Source: Telopea speciosissima
Taxonomy: Eukaryota > Streptophyta > Magnoliopsida > Proteales > Proteaceae
Assembly (NCBI RefSeq): GCF_018873765.1
Contig: NC_057919.1
Coordinates: 70,984,984-71,048,983, forward strand
Length of the DNA stretch: 64,000 nt
Reading direction: 5' to 3'
Shown: positions 21,670-42,997 of the stretch, piece after piece
Layout of the letters: the number at the start of each line of letters is the position of its first letter
How positions within the stretch are numbered: the first letter of the stretch is position 1
Notes under the pieces: model-generated
What the model was told of the DNA's origin: nothing
The model's input: the letters and a program-made list of their open reading frames with translations, nothing else
The model's database searches: none
Program-made: the position numbers and the translations under genes

Positions 21670-23707
21670 CTATGAACTATGGACAGGTAGGAAACCAAAC
21701 TTAGAAAATCTAAGGAAGTGGGGATCAGTAGCCCATGTTCTAATACCTGAGCCATATAGAAACAAGTTGGATTCTAGAACAATCAGATGCAAGTTCATAG
21801 GATATCCAGAAGGATCAAAAGGGTATAGGTTTTATAATCCTGAAAAAGGGGTCATTGAAAGTCGTGATGTGGAATTTCTAGAGAAACTAGAAGAGGAACC
21901 GCAGTAGGAGGATATAGAACCCCTACATGTTATTGATGATGACTATGGTATTGACTTTCAAGAGGAATCAGGAATTTTTTATCAAGAAATCTATGCTCCT
22001 GAAGATCAAGTTGATCTTCAAGGGCAAGACCCGAAACCTAGGGTAAGTGGGAGTAAAAGAACCAGGACACTACCAACTTACTTAGATGACTACTATCTTT
22101 ATTTAAGTAAACCATCTCTTCATACAGTTGACACGGATGTGGAAGAAGTAGTCGATCCCGTAACCTATAGTGAAGCGGTTAAATCGCGAGAATCAGGTGA
22201 ATGGCTAAACGCCATGCGAGAGGAAATTGATTCTATCACAAATAATCAAGTATGGGAATTTTGTGACCTACCAAAGGGTAGAAATGTCATAGGATGCAAA
22301 TGGGTGCTTAAGAAAAAATACAAAGTAGATGGGTCTGTTGATAAATTCAAGGCCCGTTTAGTCGCAAAAGGTTACACCCAAAAGGGAGGAATAGACTACC
22401 AGGAAACTTACTCACCGGTAGACAAATTTACCTCTATTAGATTGATATTGTCTCTAGTTGTACATCTGGACTTAGAATTGTTTCAGATGGACGTGAAAAT
22501 CGCTTTTCTGAATGGTGAGTTGGAAGAAACCATATACATGCGACAGCCCTAGGGTTTTCAGGTAGTGGGACAGGAGGATAAAATATGTAGACTTAAAAAG
22601 TCTTTGTATGGTTTAAAACAGTCCTCACGATAGTGGTACCTAATATTCCATAAAAAGATTCTTAAATTAGGATTCGTGGCTAACAAGTTGGACAATTGTG
22701 TATATATCTTGAAAAGTGGAAGCAGTTTTACCATTTCCTCCTTATATGTTGATGACATATTGTTAGCTGGAAACAATATAGAAACGTTGAATAAGACCAA
22801 GCATGAACTTAGTAGCATATTTGAAATGAAGGATATGGGGGAAGCGTCCTATATCCTAGGAATTCAAATCTCTAGAGACAGGATACAACGTAAGTTGCGT
22901 TTGAGTCAAGAAAAATACTTGAGTTCCGTATTGAAAAGATTCGGAATGCAGAATAACAATCCCTCATCAACTCCAATTGTTATGGTAAAGACTTTGTCGA
23001 AAAGTCAATGCCCTCAAGAAGGACACGAAAAGCTAAATGTACCTTATGCTCAGGTAGTAGGTAGTTTGATGTACGCCATGTTATGTACACGATCAGATTT
23101 GGCCTATCCAGCCGGATTGGTAAGTAGATACCAAAGTAATCCCGGTTCTGCCCATTGGGAAGCAGTGAAAAGGATTATGAAGTACATCAAAGGAACTAAA
23201 CACTTGAAATTATGTTTTCAAGCGGAAAAACTTGAGGTCATTGGATACTCTGACACAGACTTTGGAGGGGACAGAGATGACTGTAAATCCACCTCTTGTC
23301 ATGTATTTATATTTGGAGGTGCAGTTGTTTCTTGGGATAGCAAGAAACAAGGGTGTGTTGTAAGACACACACAGGAAGCTGAGTACAATGCTTGTAGTAT
23401 GGCAACTACTCATGCAGTCTGGATAAGACGATTTTTAATGGAATTTGGGCTGGATCTTGTAAATGGACCAGTGGAAATATTCTGTGATAATCAAGCGGCA
23501 ATAAGCTTGATACACAGTGGTGCAAATAGCTCGAAGGAGAAACATGTAGAAATACAATACCACTATATACGAGATATAGTAGAAAAATGTGAAATTAAAG
23601 TAACCTATATACTTACGAGCGACATGGTAGCTGATCCCCTTACAAAGGGAATTCATGCGGAAGCCTACATCAAACATGTGAATTTGATGGGACTAAGAGC
23701 AATCTAA
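21670..23707 (+). pseudogene. pol: Copia element 1 integrase end, reverse transcriptase, RNase H
   Basis: This continues the polyprotein after the solo LTR: YELWTGRKPNLENLRKWG (integrase end), then the reverse transcriptase from about 22139 (ESGEWLNAMREEID, GCKWVLKKKYKVDG, KARLVAKGYTQ, FQMDVKIAFLNGELEE), the catalytic YVDD at about 22747-22758, and RNase H (YSDTDFGGDRDDCKSTS, ending FCDNQAAISL...TKGIHAEAY). Stops at about 21905, 22550 and 22632 break the frame; 22676-23707 is open for 343 codons. The conserved domains are well preserved apart from these stops. Confidence 0.88.
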
Positions 23708-24052
23708 GTCTGGAATAGGAACTGATTGTTCCTCGTCATGGCAATAGAAAATTTTTAATGATTGTTCCTGGAATTGGAAAGGAAATGAAAATGTCATGAT
23801 GGATTCTTCCTGGAAAATGGGAACTTGGAATACAATAATTGTTCCTGGAAATGGGAACGAAAAATGGAAATGTCATGACAGATGTTCATAGAAATTGAAA
23901 TTTAAATGCAAATGTAATTCCTGAAAAATTGGGAACAATAATGAACTTTTTTGTAGTTCATGGAAATGGGAATGGAAAGGAAATTTCATGACAGAAGTTC
24001 CTAAAATCTGAAACATGGAGTATGGATTCGAACAATGTGGCCAAGTGGGAGA
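23708..24052 (+). other. Copia element 1 3' untranslated part with polypurine tract
   Basis: Downstream of the polyprotein, the sequence holds diverged repeats of about 60 bp built on GTTCCTGGAAATGGGAA and CATGACAGA (about 23730-24010). It ends in CCAAGTGGGAGA immediately before the 3' LTR, the polypurine tract that primes plus-strand synthesis. Confidence 0.7.
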
Positions 24053-24348
24053 TGTTGGGTGATGTGGCCACATTGCCGTTATCCAACGGATCCATAACGT
24101 CACGTCCCGTAATAGAAGGGATATGGATGAGAGTTTGGGGGGGCGATTCCGCATTAAGGAAGCAAGCAACGGCTCTTCCATGGACTCCTATAAATATGGT
24201 TTTAAGGAGTTGGAAAGATAACGAAGAATAACGCAAGTGGAGCCCCCAATCATCTGTTCATCACTCTGTAATCTTCTTCTGCTAAACAGATACTGCATTT
24301 CATCGGGTGACTCGATTCTCGTCTCTCGGCGAAGTCGATCTCTAATAT
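24053..24348 (+). repeat. 3' LTR of Copia element 1
   Basis: Begins TGTTGGGTGATGTGG and ends GATCTCTAATAT; same length as the 5' LTR with about 18 single-base differences by eye. Confidence 0.9.
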
Positions 24349-24530
24349 AACCATCAATCGAACACATCCTTCTTTGAATCCTATCCAATTTATTTCGCCC
24401 ACATTTCATTTCCATTAAGAAGTATATAAGGATTTAATTGCATTGGAGAGATTCATTAACGAACAAATTGTGAGGGATCCCTCCAAGCCCCTACACTTCC
24501 AACATTAAAAATTCTTACATCTCTCAGGGC
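24349..24530 (-). pseudogene. LINE endonuclease start, right of the Copia insertion
   Basis: Minus-strand reading gives GAWRDPSQFV, then a region corresponding to the usual P-D-x-x-F-L-x-E-T-K segment in decayed form (FLMEMKCGRNKLDRIQRRM). This is the N-terminal endonuclease of the same LINE whose later part lies left of the Copia element. It shows that the Copia element landed inside the LINE. Confidence 0.55.
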
Positions 24531-24576
24531 CGCGGGAGTCACTGATTCTTGCATGCATCTAGATTGTCCTACCTGT

Positions 24577-25534
24577 GGTTCATAATATCATAATTGGTCA
24601 AGGCTGATGTTGATCCAAATCTATCAAAATTGGTTTGTATCAGTAAATAATGATCAAAAATTGGATTTTGTTAGATCAATCCCCGTATCGATTAGTATTG
24701 GTAAGAAAATATTAGAAATAAAAATAAATCAAAGAATCATAGTATTGATCCAGGTTCTGGACCGATCCGATCCCAAGATTACGAACCAATTTGAAATCGA
24801 TCTTGATAGGTCAAGAAACGTCAACCAATAAGAAACTAACACTTGTGTTGCGGACGAACTGAGGTCGAGTAGGGCAAGCGCGAGCCAACCTAATCCATAA
24901 AGAGCGGGGCCTGGGTGCGCGCAAGGCCAGACCTCGCCATGATAGCGAAAGGTCGCCAGACGGACCCTCCTATGAGGGCAACCTGACCGAGAACCTGGAC
25001 CACCCAGTAGGAGGAAGGGAGTGACCTTATCAGGATGACTCGAACACCACACTCCACTAAAAGGAACACGCCACGAATCACTATGGCCTGAGATTATCGC
25101 CCATATGACGCCTAATAAGGCGCAAGGGGATCGAGGGATCAACACTATCCCTAAGATCACTCCTAAAATCTCTCACTCCACGCCTAAGACTCTACATTCC
25201 TATTAGGGCATGATTCTGCCCACCATCGCCTATAAATAACAGGGTAAAATCCTTCCACCATAATCTGATTTCAATTATCATTATCTGTTGCTAAAAATTC
25301 TGATTTAGGCATCGGAGTGGACCGACTCAGCCCAACCCTCTCTTGCTAATTCTGTATTGCAGGGACAAGTCACTCCAACCCAATTCTTGACGCAATAGAT
25401 CTGATTCCAAGGTTCGGGCTATTCGACCAAGTTGACCAATCCAAGGAACGATCCACTAATACTAGGCAAGATCGATCATTATTTGGTATCGGACTAGGCC
25501 GGTACCAATCCGACCCGATCTGAGACTACGAACC
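24577..25534. mobile_element. Inverted-repeat element carrying a solo LTR
   Basis: The left end GGTTCATAATAT and the right end ATACGAACC-like GACTACGAACC are inverted copies (GGTTCRTARTMT). The body contains the GATCCGATCC/GGTACCAATCCGACCC motifs seen in other plant non-autonomous repeats, and a one-sided relative lies near 40325. Without the inserted solo LTR it would be about 360 bp. Superfamily unknown. Confidence 0.45.
24804..25397 (+). mobile_element. Solo LTR A, perfect 5-bp target duplication
   Basis: Begins TGATAGGTCAAGAAACGTC and ends TTCTTGACGCAATA. It is flanked by GATCT on both sides (24799-24803 and 25398-25402). A TATA box GCCTATAAATAACAGG lies at about 25229. It is homologous to solo LTR B at 29679-30325 (shared blocks include CGCCTAATAAGGCG and GGCATCGGAGTGG). 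It is probably a Gypsy-type LTR, but the family is not fixed. Open frames on either strand inside it are not genes. Confidence 0.85.
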
Positions 25535-25872
25535 ATGGTCCCTCGGCTCCCGCCTCATGCTCGTGAGTTTCATAAGGTCTCGTCTCGTCTCCTCTCGTGT
25601 TGGTGACTTTGGCCTTCAATGGCAATGGGTTTACGAAAACTGTGGCTCTCCTCCTTTATTGGTCCCTCTCCCTCTTTTTCTCGATTTATCCTATTGTTTT
25701 CAAAAAAACTTTTCTCTAAAACAAAAAATATATATAGAGACCGGGGGTCCAGAGGAATTGACTCCGACTCACTTGTCACTTCACGTGTCTCCCTCTCTTG
25801 GCTTGGAGGCTCTCCTATCTTCGGCTTTCTCCACCCCATCTGGTAGTTAATACGTTCATGTGGGTCGCCGGC
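25535..25872 (+). promoter_or_regulatory. Upstream region / 5' UTR of the guanosine deaminase gene
   Basis: This pyrimidine-rich stretch precedes the start codon at 25873. A TATATATAG at about 25728-25736 could serve as a TATA box, and CT-rich segments (CTCTCCTATCTTCGGCTTTC) follow. No other feature is visible and the transcription start is not determined. Confidence 0.3.
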
Positions 25873-36464
<10,592 letters not shown>

Positions 36465-38520
36465 TTTCACCCATATTGCCTAAACCAGGATTATCATAGA
36501 TGAACACCAATCCAATGTGTACTGGCTTTTTAATATATTTTTTTTTACCCCTTCATATGACTGTCCAAAATTCAAATGAATATCTGATGGATATTTCATT
36601 TGAGCATCTGTATTCAAATCAAGAATTAATAATAATTCATGATCTTAAATTTTCATGGAAGCAGATTTTTTGAAGTAGATATATTATTGTCCAAATTTAT
36701 GTCCGATTCTCATCTTGGCCCAAGGCACCATGGCGTAGAGAGTTAGGCATCTTGGACGGCACTTTACTGAGCAGGTAATCGTTTCCTTCTGAAACATATT
36801 TTAATACAACACTTTAAAGGATGGCGGAAATTAGATTTTATAACATGAAAGGGGAAGGCTACGAGAAGAATGCTGTTATAACTCCATGACAGGTTAGTAT
36901 GGAGGTATCATGTATGGGTGGTACTTCTGATGTTGGGTTATCATCAATTGGGGACTCACAGAGCTACATGGTGATTACTCAGTCAAAACACTGAGTTCTG
37001 AGCCTCGTGACATTGAAAAGTGAGACAAAAAGATGGTGTGGTAGTGTTTATACCCTATTTTTACAAATTTCACACCTTACTTTCGGTCAATGACCGTGTA
37101 CTGCACGTGTAATGCATGTGTCCTTTCTTTGAATTTGAACAACAAAGTGGGAAGGTGGTTACTCAAAGTAGAAGATTGTGGGTAGTTACTTAACCACTTG
37201 GAATGTTTAAATTCAAATTTAAAATGAGGAGTGAAAGTTGCTGAAAACTGTTAGGAACCACTAGAAACTACCAAGAATGTGTATAAAAGTTAGAATTTCA
37301 GAAGAAGAAGAAATCTCTGGATCAACAAACAAACCTGCAGCTTAATTTATCTTTTATTTCTACATTTACATTTTCTCCCTCCTGGTCCTTCAGATCTCTC
37401 TCTCTCTCTCTCTCTCAAGTTCTTTTTTAATTTCTTATAATAGTGGTATATCCATTGTATCTGCCCATGATCAATAGAAGTTGTTGATTTTGTGATTATC
37501 CTTTTTTTCATACATAGCAACAAGGTCTTTCATTTAAAGTCCTTGGAGCAACCGAAACAAGAGGGTGATCCACATTATCTGATAGAAATCAGAAGTATAA
37601 TCTTCTTCACTTTGAGTGTTGAAGATTCTGGCACGTCCACGCTCTCAACTAATTTTGTTTTGTTACGGTAGACCAATTACCAATTGTTTGAGCAATCTGA
37701 AAAGAGCCAAATAGATAGGCATGGTTGTCTAACACTGCCTAGGCGGATTCCGTGGGGTCTAGGCGACTGTTGCCTTAGTGATATGTATCAAAGGCTTTGT
37801 TACCTGTATGTAGACAGAGCAACGGCTATATTAGGGGAGGATTTTCGTTATCTGTATGCGGACAGAATAATGAGGGGCTATCTAGTTTTGAAAGAGACCC
37901 GATTGATAGGACTATTCCTCATGTGAGGTAATTGACGGATCCACGGATTAAGAGGATGGCCTCCAAAAGAATCTCAAAAATCAAAAAAAAAACAAAGGGG
38001 GAGAAATCACCAAAAACTCTCAAAACGTGGGAATGGGGCCAGTGGGCCTTGCCCTCTCTCCTTTTCTCCTATATTTTGAGGGTGGGGTCCCTCCTATTTA
38101 TAGGGGTGGTCCATACCATCACACCGCCTCATAGACCCTTCTACGGCGTCGCGGATAAAAATTATGTGGTGCCGTAGATGAGGTCATCTGACTGACGCGA
38201 TCGTGCAATCCCCCCCTCTCTGCGGCGTCGCATTCCCTTTCCCATCATACGGGGTAAGATCACTGCAAACGAGGTCATCATCTCGGCGGCGCAATATGTT
38301 TCGCAGCGCAAGGGGGTAAAGACCCATGACGCTGCAATAGAGGGGTACCCCCAACCCTCTGAATTTGGGCTTTCTGTGGGTTTTTATGGGCTTCCGTGGG
38401 TATTCATAATGCTTTGCTCAGGAGCAGCAGAGTTGTAATGCGAAATCATAAATGGTTACATTCGATAGAAATCCTTTGATAAACTACTTTAAAGAAAACC
38501 GGCAAAAATTGATGATGCAA
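36465..38520. other. Intergenic, 3' of the guanosine deaminase gene
   Basis: Probably contains the 3' UTR just after 36464. A TC microsatellite lies at 37393-37416. A GC-richer stretch at about 37700-38400, with CTGCCTAGGCGGATTCC and GCGGCGTCGC-like motifs, is typical of old repeats but not classifiable. No gene is seen. Confidence 0.45.
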
Positions 38521-38644
38521 CAACAAGGTCGCAAGTCCGAGTCAGGAAATAGCCTCTCCGCAAAGCGGGGGTAAGGCTGCATACATCATTACCCTCTCCA
38601 AACCCCCCAGTGGCGGGAGCCTTGTGAACTGGGTATGCCCTTTT
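38521..38644 (+). mobile_element. SINE, Au-like 3' portion
   Basis: Contains the conserved plant SINE segment: AATAGCCTCTCCGCAAAGCG, then GGTAAGGCTGCATACAT, then CCCAGTGGCGGGAGCCTTGT, then ACTGGGTATGCCCTTTT. The upstream CAAGTCCGAGTC resembles a tRNA-derived B box. The 5' part is missing or unrecognisable, so this is a truncated copy. Confidence 0.75.
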
Positions 38645-39814
38645 ATTGTCTGAAGAGAAATATTAGGGACAAGATGCAGACTCAAACTTAAATCAACTAG
38701 AAAGGAATTTAGAAAGTTGGAATTTCAGATGAAATAGGAAATAATGATCCTGAAAAGGAGGGAAACTAGAGAGCAAATAGGAGACAAGTTTCAGCCCAAA
38801 TAAGCAGATGACGTACCTTAAAAGAAGTCCCAAGTGCTGCTTGTCCTTTGTGCCCCTGCTTAATGCATGCATAACATTTAAATGGAGGGCATCTCATGTA
38901 ATATTAGCCAAAATTACATGCTGAGGCATCAGCCATAATCCTAGTCTGAGACCACAAGGTACTCCTTGGAAGAAGTTTGAGTTTGAGGGCAACACCTTCA
39001 ACAGTCAGAAGCTTCCCCGAATCTTATCCGACCTTGCTCCTTCTAATCTTCCTCTTGTTCATCTCCGTTTTTTAATATATAGTTTAGTTTTTGGAATGGA
39101 ATACTTTATTAAATAAGTAGAAAAGGGTAGTCAAGTAAAATGCTTTATAATAAAAATACAAAGGGTGGTCAAGAGTTTGATTCTTCCAATCAAACAAGAG
39201 CTTTAGTGCTGCAATATTTTGATCACCCTTCCTTCTTTCTTTCTTTATTTTTTCTGGTTGAATATAATAAAGAAATATAATAGGGAGGGTAATAGTTCAA
39301 TTATCGATCTGTTTGCAATTCGAACCTTCCCTTCTTGCAGAAGCAAAGATTGAGCAAAGCCCTTCTTGGGTAAACTTGACCCATCAATGGTTTGGACTGC
39401 TTTAATTATCTACCAAGGAAGAAACTCACAATCTGAACCCTTCTTACTTCCAAAGCAGCAATATGAGAGTTGAATTCCCAAAATTGCCCCTCAGTGTTTT
39501 CTGTTTTTTGTAAAATTGTGTAGAATACCCTCATCAAGCAGGCACAGTCGTTCTAGTCAAAAGGGCATGGAACATCCTGTGCCATCACATGGCAGTCATG
39601 CATGACTCCGAGATTTTGTCATTATAAAATGACATGTTTCAATTTAACAAAAAAAAATGGCATGTTTCATAAGGGGACCTGGCTCCTGTCCAGCCATGGT
39701 GGGAGCTGGACGGTCCAGCCCCACTAAACGACAGCAAAAATAGAGGTGGGATGATCATTTTACATGTGAGGCCCAGGTGGTACTGTGTAGTGCAATGGGC
39801 ATCTTGCCAGTCCT
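38645..39814. other. Intergenic, no gene seen
   Basis: AT-rich sequence with scattered short repeats. Nothing supported as coding or as a named element. Confidence 0.45.
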
Positions 39815-40097
39815 GACAAAATTTTCCAACCAATTCATTGTGGCTCCGTTTGTTTCGGCATAAAATTTTATCTAGAAAATTTCCCTTGATAAATTTTATT
39901 AAATAAACATAAAATTTTATATGTTGAAAATTTTATCAATGCTTTTTTCCATAAAATAAAAAAAATAAAAAAACAAGGGAACACTTATCAACATGTAAAA
40001 TTTTACATGTCAATTTTTTTGAAGAAAAAATTTTGCAGGTAAAATTTTACGTTGAAACAAACAAAACCTGTGTATGAATTGGTTGGAAATTTTTGTC
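39815..40097. mobile_element. MITE with about 55-bp inverted ends
   Basis: The left GACAAAATTTTCCAACCAAT and right ATTGGTTGGAAATTTTTGTC are inverted, and the pairing continues inwards through CCGTTTGTTTC/GAAACAAACAAAACC and TAAAATTTTA. The interior is made of AAAATTTTATC repeats. It folds into a long hairpin and has no coding capacity. Confidence 0.65.
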
Positions 40098-40525
40098 TGA
40101 ATGAGCATATGGAACTGTGGATGCTTCATGTATGTTGCATCCAGTGTCGAGCATCCAATCTATATTTTATATAATTTTTTTTATAAAAAAAAAAAACTAA
40201 TTCTCTGTTATAATTCTTTTCATAACTCATTTGGCGCTGCTGCGAAGAAATCAAGTCCCCGTAAAGGTGTCGTCGGTTTTTGGGAATGACTCCGGTTTGG
40301 GTGGGTGGTGTTAAAGATTGAGCATGGTTCATAATCTTGGATTGGATCGGCCAGATCGGTATCCACCGTGACCAATCCTAAGATATGGTCGATCCTGCTC
40401 GATTTAAGCGGTTTGCTCCATGGATCCGAAAATCCTGTTGGATCACCCGATCTGATATGTGCTCTCTTGCCTGGCTCAAAAAGGCTTTAAAACCCATATT
40501 TTCCATGTTCTTTGTCTGAACACTC

Positions 40526-40907
40526 TTTTTTTTGCTAATGGTCAACAAAGTGTGTATTAATAAAGAAACTTATACAGAATTACAATGAATCACTGCAGTA
40601 AGTTGCAATGCAAAACAATCCAAAATAAAAGACTTAGCAAAATCTATAAAGCGGCCTACCCATTGCATCCCAATTTACTGCATTCGTAATGAAGCTCGGG
40701 GAGGCACTCCAGAGTCTTTTTCCTTGCAGCATAATTTGCGAGTGAGTCCGCCGGGGCATTAGCTTCTCTAAAGCAATGGGTTATGCGCCATTGGATGGTA
40801 TCTAGGAAATTCTGAGCCACCCACCATTTCTGAATAAACTTCCATGGAAGATTTGCTGAAAGAATAGCTGACACCACTGATGCAGAGTCGCTCTCCACCC
40901 AAATATA
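40526..40907 (-). mobile_element. 5'-truncated LINE with 15-bp target duplication
   Basis: Flanked by TTTGTCTGAACACTC at 40511-40525 and 40908-40922, a perfect 15-bp target duplication. On the minus strand it ends in a short poly(A) (T-run at 40526-40533). It encodes the end of a LINE RNase H domain: VESDSASVVSAILSANLPW, WRITHCFREANAPADSLANY. The truncation left only the last part of the element, as is usual for LINE insertions. Confidence 0.88.
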
Positions 40908-40922
40908 TTTGTCTGAACACTC

Positions 40923-41271
40923 ATGTCATGCTTGATTTGGCGATGTGGGAGGATGATATCCACAAGAAAATGGGGGTTGCATATGTTTTTGAGAGGGAAA
41001 TCCATCTAAGGCAAGATGTTTGGGAGAGATTGGCTCATTTTAGAGGTAAGAGCTGCCTCTTCTTAATTGACGGATTGTTCCCCCCCCCCCAATGTAAGGA
41101 TAATATCCGCGCAAGAAAAAGAGGGTTGCTTGCCGTTTTTAAGTGAGGAATAGGCAAGATCTTTGGGAGAGATTGGCTCATTTTAGAGTTTTAAGATTTT
41201 TTCATCTTTATTTTTTATTTTTTTTCCATATATATACATGAATCAGGTTACAATGGGTGTAAATATTTTCC
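40923..41271. other. Intergenic with a short direct duplication
   Basis: GGCAAGATNTTTGGGAGAGA followed by TTGGCTCATTTTAGAG occurs at about 41012-41052 and again at about 41152-41189, with similar preceding bases. No gene is seen. A poly(C) run lies near 41081-41090. A TSD of the Copia element occupies 41267-41271. Confidence 0.5.
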
Positions 41272-42981
41272 TGTTGGACAAGTGTGTGTCCATCAAACCC
41301 GGTTCGGTCCGGTTCAACCCAGTTCACCTTTGTATTGAACATTTATACATTTTAGTTTAATATTGTCACATGCGATATAAACTTTTTGAACATTATGTGT
41401 CCGTAAGTTATACTTAAAATGGTAGTCACGACTAGGGTTTGGGCTGGGCACCCTTATCATATGGTCGTCGCATTGGGTATGCCTAGACATGTGATGTCAG
41501 GGTACGAATGCGAGTGCTCACATGTTTGATGTGTGAATTGGCGAAGAATCTACTTTGTCGATTTCCTCATGTATTACTGCCAGATGTAGGAAGGGATAGA
41601 CATGTGTCACCGACACCTTGTACCTGAGGGAACCCTGTCACTGCAAAGTGTGATCGCATTCTTTGGTTCATCAATGACTGAGACTCAAGCGAGTCAAAGT
41701 CGGTGTTCTGGGAATGCGTGAACACTTTGTGAGTAAAGGAGTTATCCAACACGGCCACCACCGCCCGATTGGGGAACACCAAGATAGAGATCTGCTCAGT
41801 GCATGGTCGGATCGTAACTGGATCCAGACCGTTTTGGAAATGGTTTTGCAAAATTTATTTTACATAAAATGATACATTATTTATAGTTATTTCAAATAAA
41901 GTGTTTTATCGAGTTTTGCGGGACCCGATCGGATGCTCAAACGCTCTTATATGGACATGTACTATGGATTGGGGTTTGGCAATACATGTGTACATGCCCT
42001 AGATTCCATAATGATGGTGTTGATTAGTGGGGGGGTTGTATATGATAAATTGTTATCATATAGGGAGTTATTTAGAATTTGCTAATTTAATTGGCTCTTT
42101 ATTTAATTAATGGATTTGGGGCTAATTGTAATTATCCATTAATAATTAAATAAAGAATCTAATTAATACTTTCCCTATTAGATTCTGCTTCTTCACCTAT
42201 GTAGCACTTTGAGTTTAAACAGAACTCGGATCGAGAGAGAGAGAGTCAGACTCTCACTAGGGCTCTATTAAATCTATCTAGGATTTAATTAAACCCTATT
42301 ATTATAAATAGGGGACCATAAAACGCAGAAGAGGGAGCTCTCCACGTTTTTGGAGCAGACACTCTCTCTCCTACGTTTTTGGTTTCTCTCTCTCCCTCTT
42401 GTGATCTCTCTTCTTCTTCTTGCTTCTCTCACCTGTGTTTGAGAGTTAGGGTTTGTGAAACCCTAGATCTGTGCTGAGGAGTTTGAGGGCATCTGGGATT
42501 GGCGTGTAGAACCTTAGTAGCACCATTGGAGGTTCAGATCTGTTTGCTTGGAGCGCTCATTGGAGGAAGAACCACTATATATTGGAGAAGCAACACTTGA
42601 GGCTCACCAGGTTAGCAGTTCTTTATTAATTCCTTATGTTAATTGATTATTAATATTTATGGGATGCGAAAGAAACTCGAATCGATTAATTTTCGCTGCG
42701 CATTCGAGTATGGGATGGATCCCTCTTACCATGTGATGGACTAGAGACGAATTTCTCCATCCCTATTGTGATAATTAATTTTATGGAATGCAATAGGGAA
42801 GGAGAAACCGTAATAGGGATGCACCAGGGTTCCCATGGGCAACCATGGGAAACCCTAAAATTAAAATGGGACACCCATGGGACACCATGGGCTAACCCAA
42901 GGCGTGCAAAACCCTAAAGATAAATATCTTGGTCTCCCTAGGGAACCATGGTTTGATCCCTAGACCGTTGTTTGGCCAACA
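41272..42981 (+). repeat. 5' LTR of Copia element 2
   Basis: Begins TGTTGGACAAGTGTGTG and ends GTTTGGCCAACA. A TATA box ATTATAAATAGGGG lies near 42300 in a region rich in CTCTC, plausible as the element promoter. Confidence 0.92.
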
Positions 42982-42984
42982 GAA

Positions 42985-42997
42985 TGGTATCAGAGCC
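42985..42997 (+). other. Primer-binding site of Copia element 2
   Basis: TGGTATCAGAGCC, the usual initiator-tRNA-Met-type primer site, three bases after the 5' LTR. Confidence 0.9.

Larger units (their letters stand above)
15513..24348 (+). mobile_element. Ty1/Copia LTR retrotransposon (decayed)
   Basis: The two 296-bp LTRs are at 15513-15808 and 24053-24348. A primer-binding site TGGTATCAAAGC follows the first LTR, and a polypurine tract (AAGTGGGAGA) precedes the second. In between are gag, protease, integrase, reverse transcriptase and RNase H in Copia order, all on the plus strand and interrupted by stops. A 2792-bp solo LTR (18878-21669) splits the integrase. By eye the LTRs differ at about 18 of 296 positions, mostly substitutions, so the insertion is not recent. 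No 5-bp target duplication is seen (GAGAA left, AACCA right), although LINE sequence flanks both sides. Confidence 0.9.
13412..24530 (-). mobile_element. L1-type LINE, split by a hAT MITE and a Copia element
   Basis: The minus-strand LINE pieces are 24530-24349 (start of endonuclease), 15512-14913 (rest of endonuclease), and 14149-13442 (linker and RNase H), with a poly(A) tail seen as the T-run at about 13412-13441. Recognisable segments are EMKCGRNKLDRIQRR near 24380, FKNMVERCGFLDLG near 15270, IRLDRALANGDWSTHF near 15170, and RPFCFESMWLRH near 15040. Then WLQGGNKN runs almost directly into NCDASLSGNRKKGGLG, and the end is YVSRNANVLANCLARKALS with a TAG near 13541. The whole reverse transcriptase core is missing. 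Several stops and frame shifts are present, so it is dead. Confidence 0.75.

Noticed and set aside
24729..25160. A 143-codon minus-strand open frame
   Set aside because: It lies almost entirely within solo LTR A, is antisense to it, and shows no recognisable domain.
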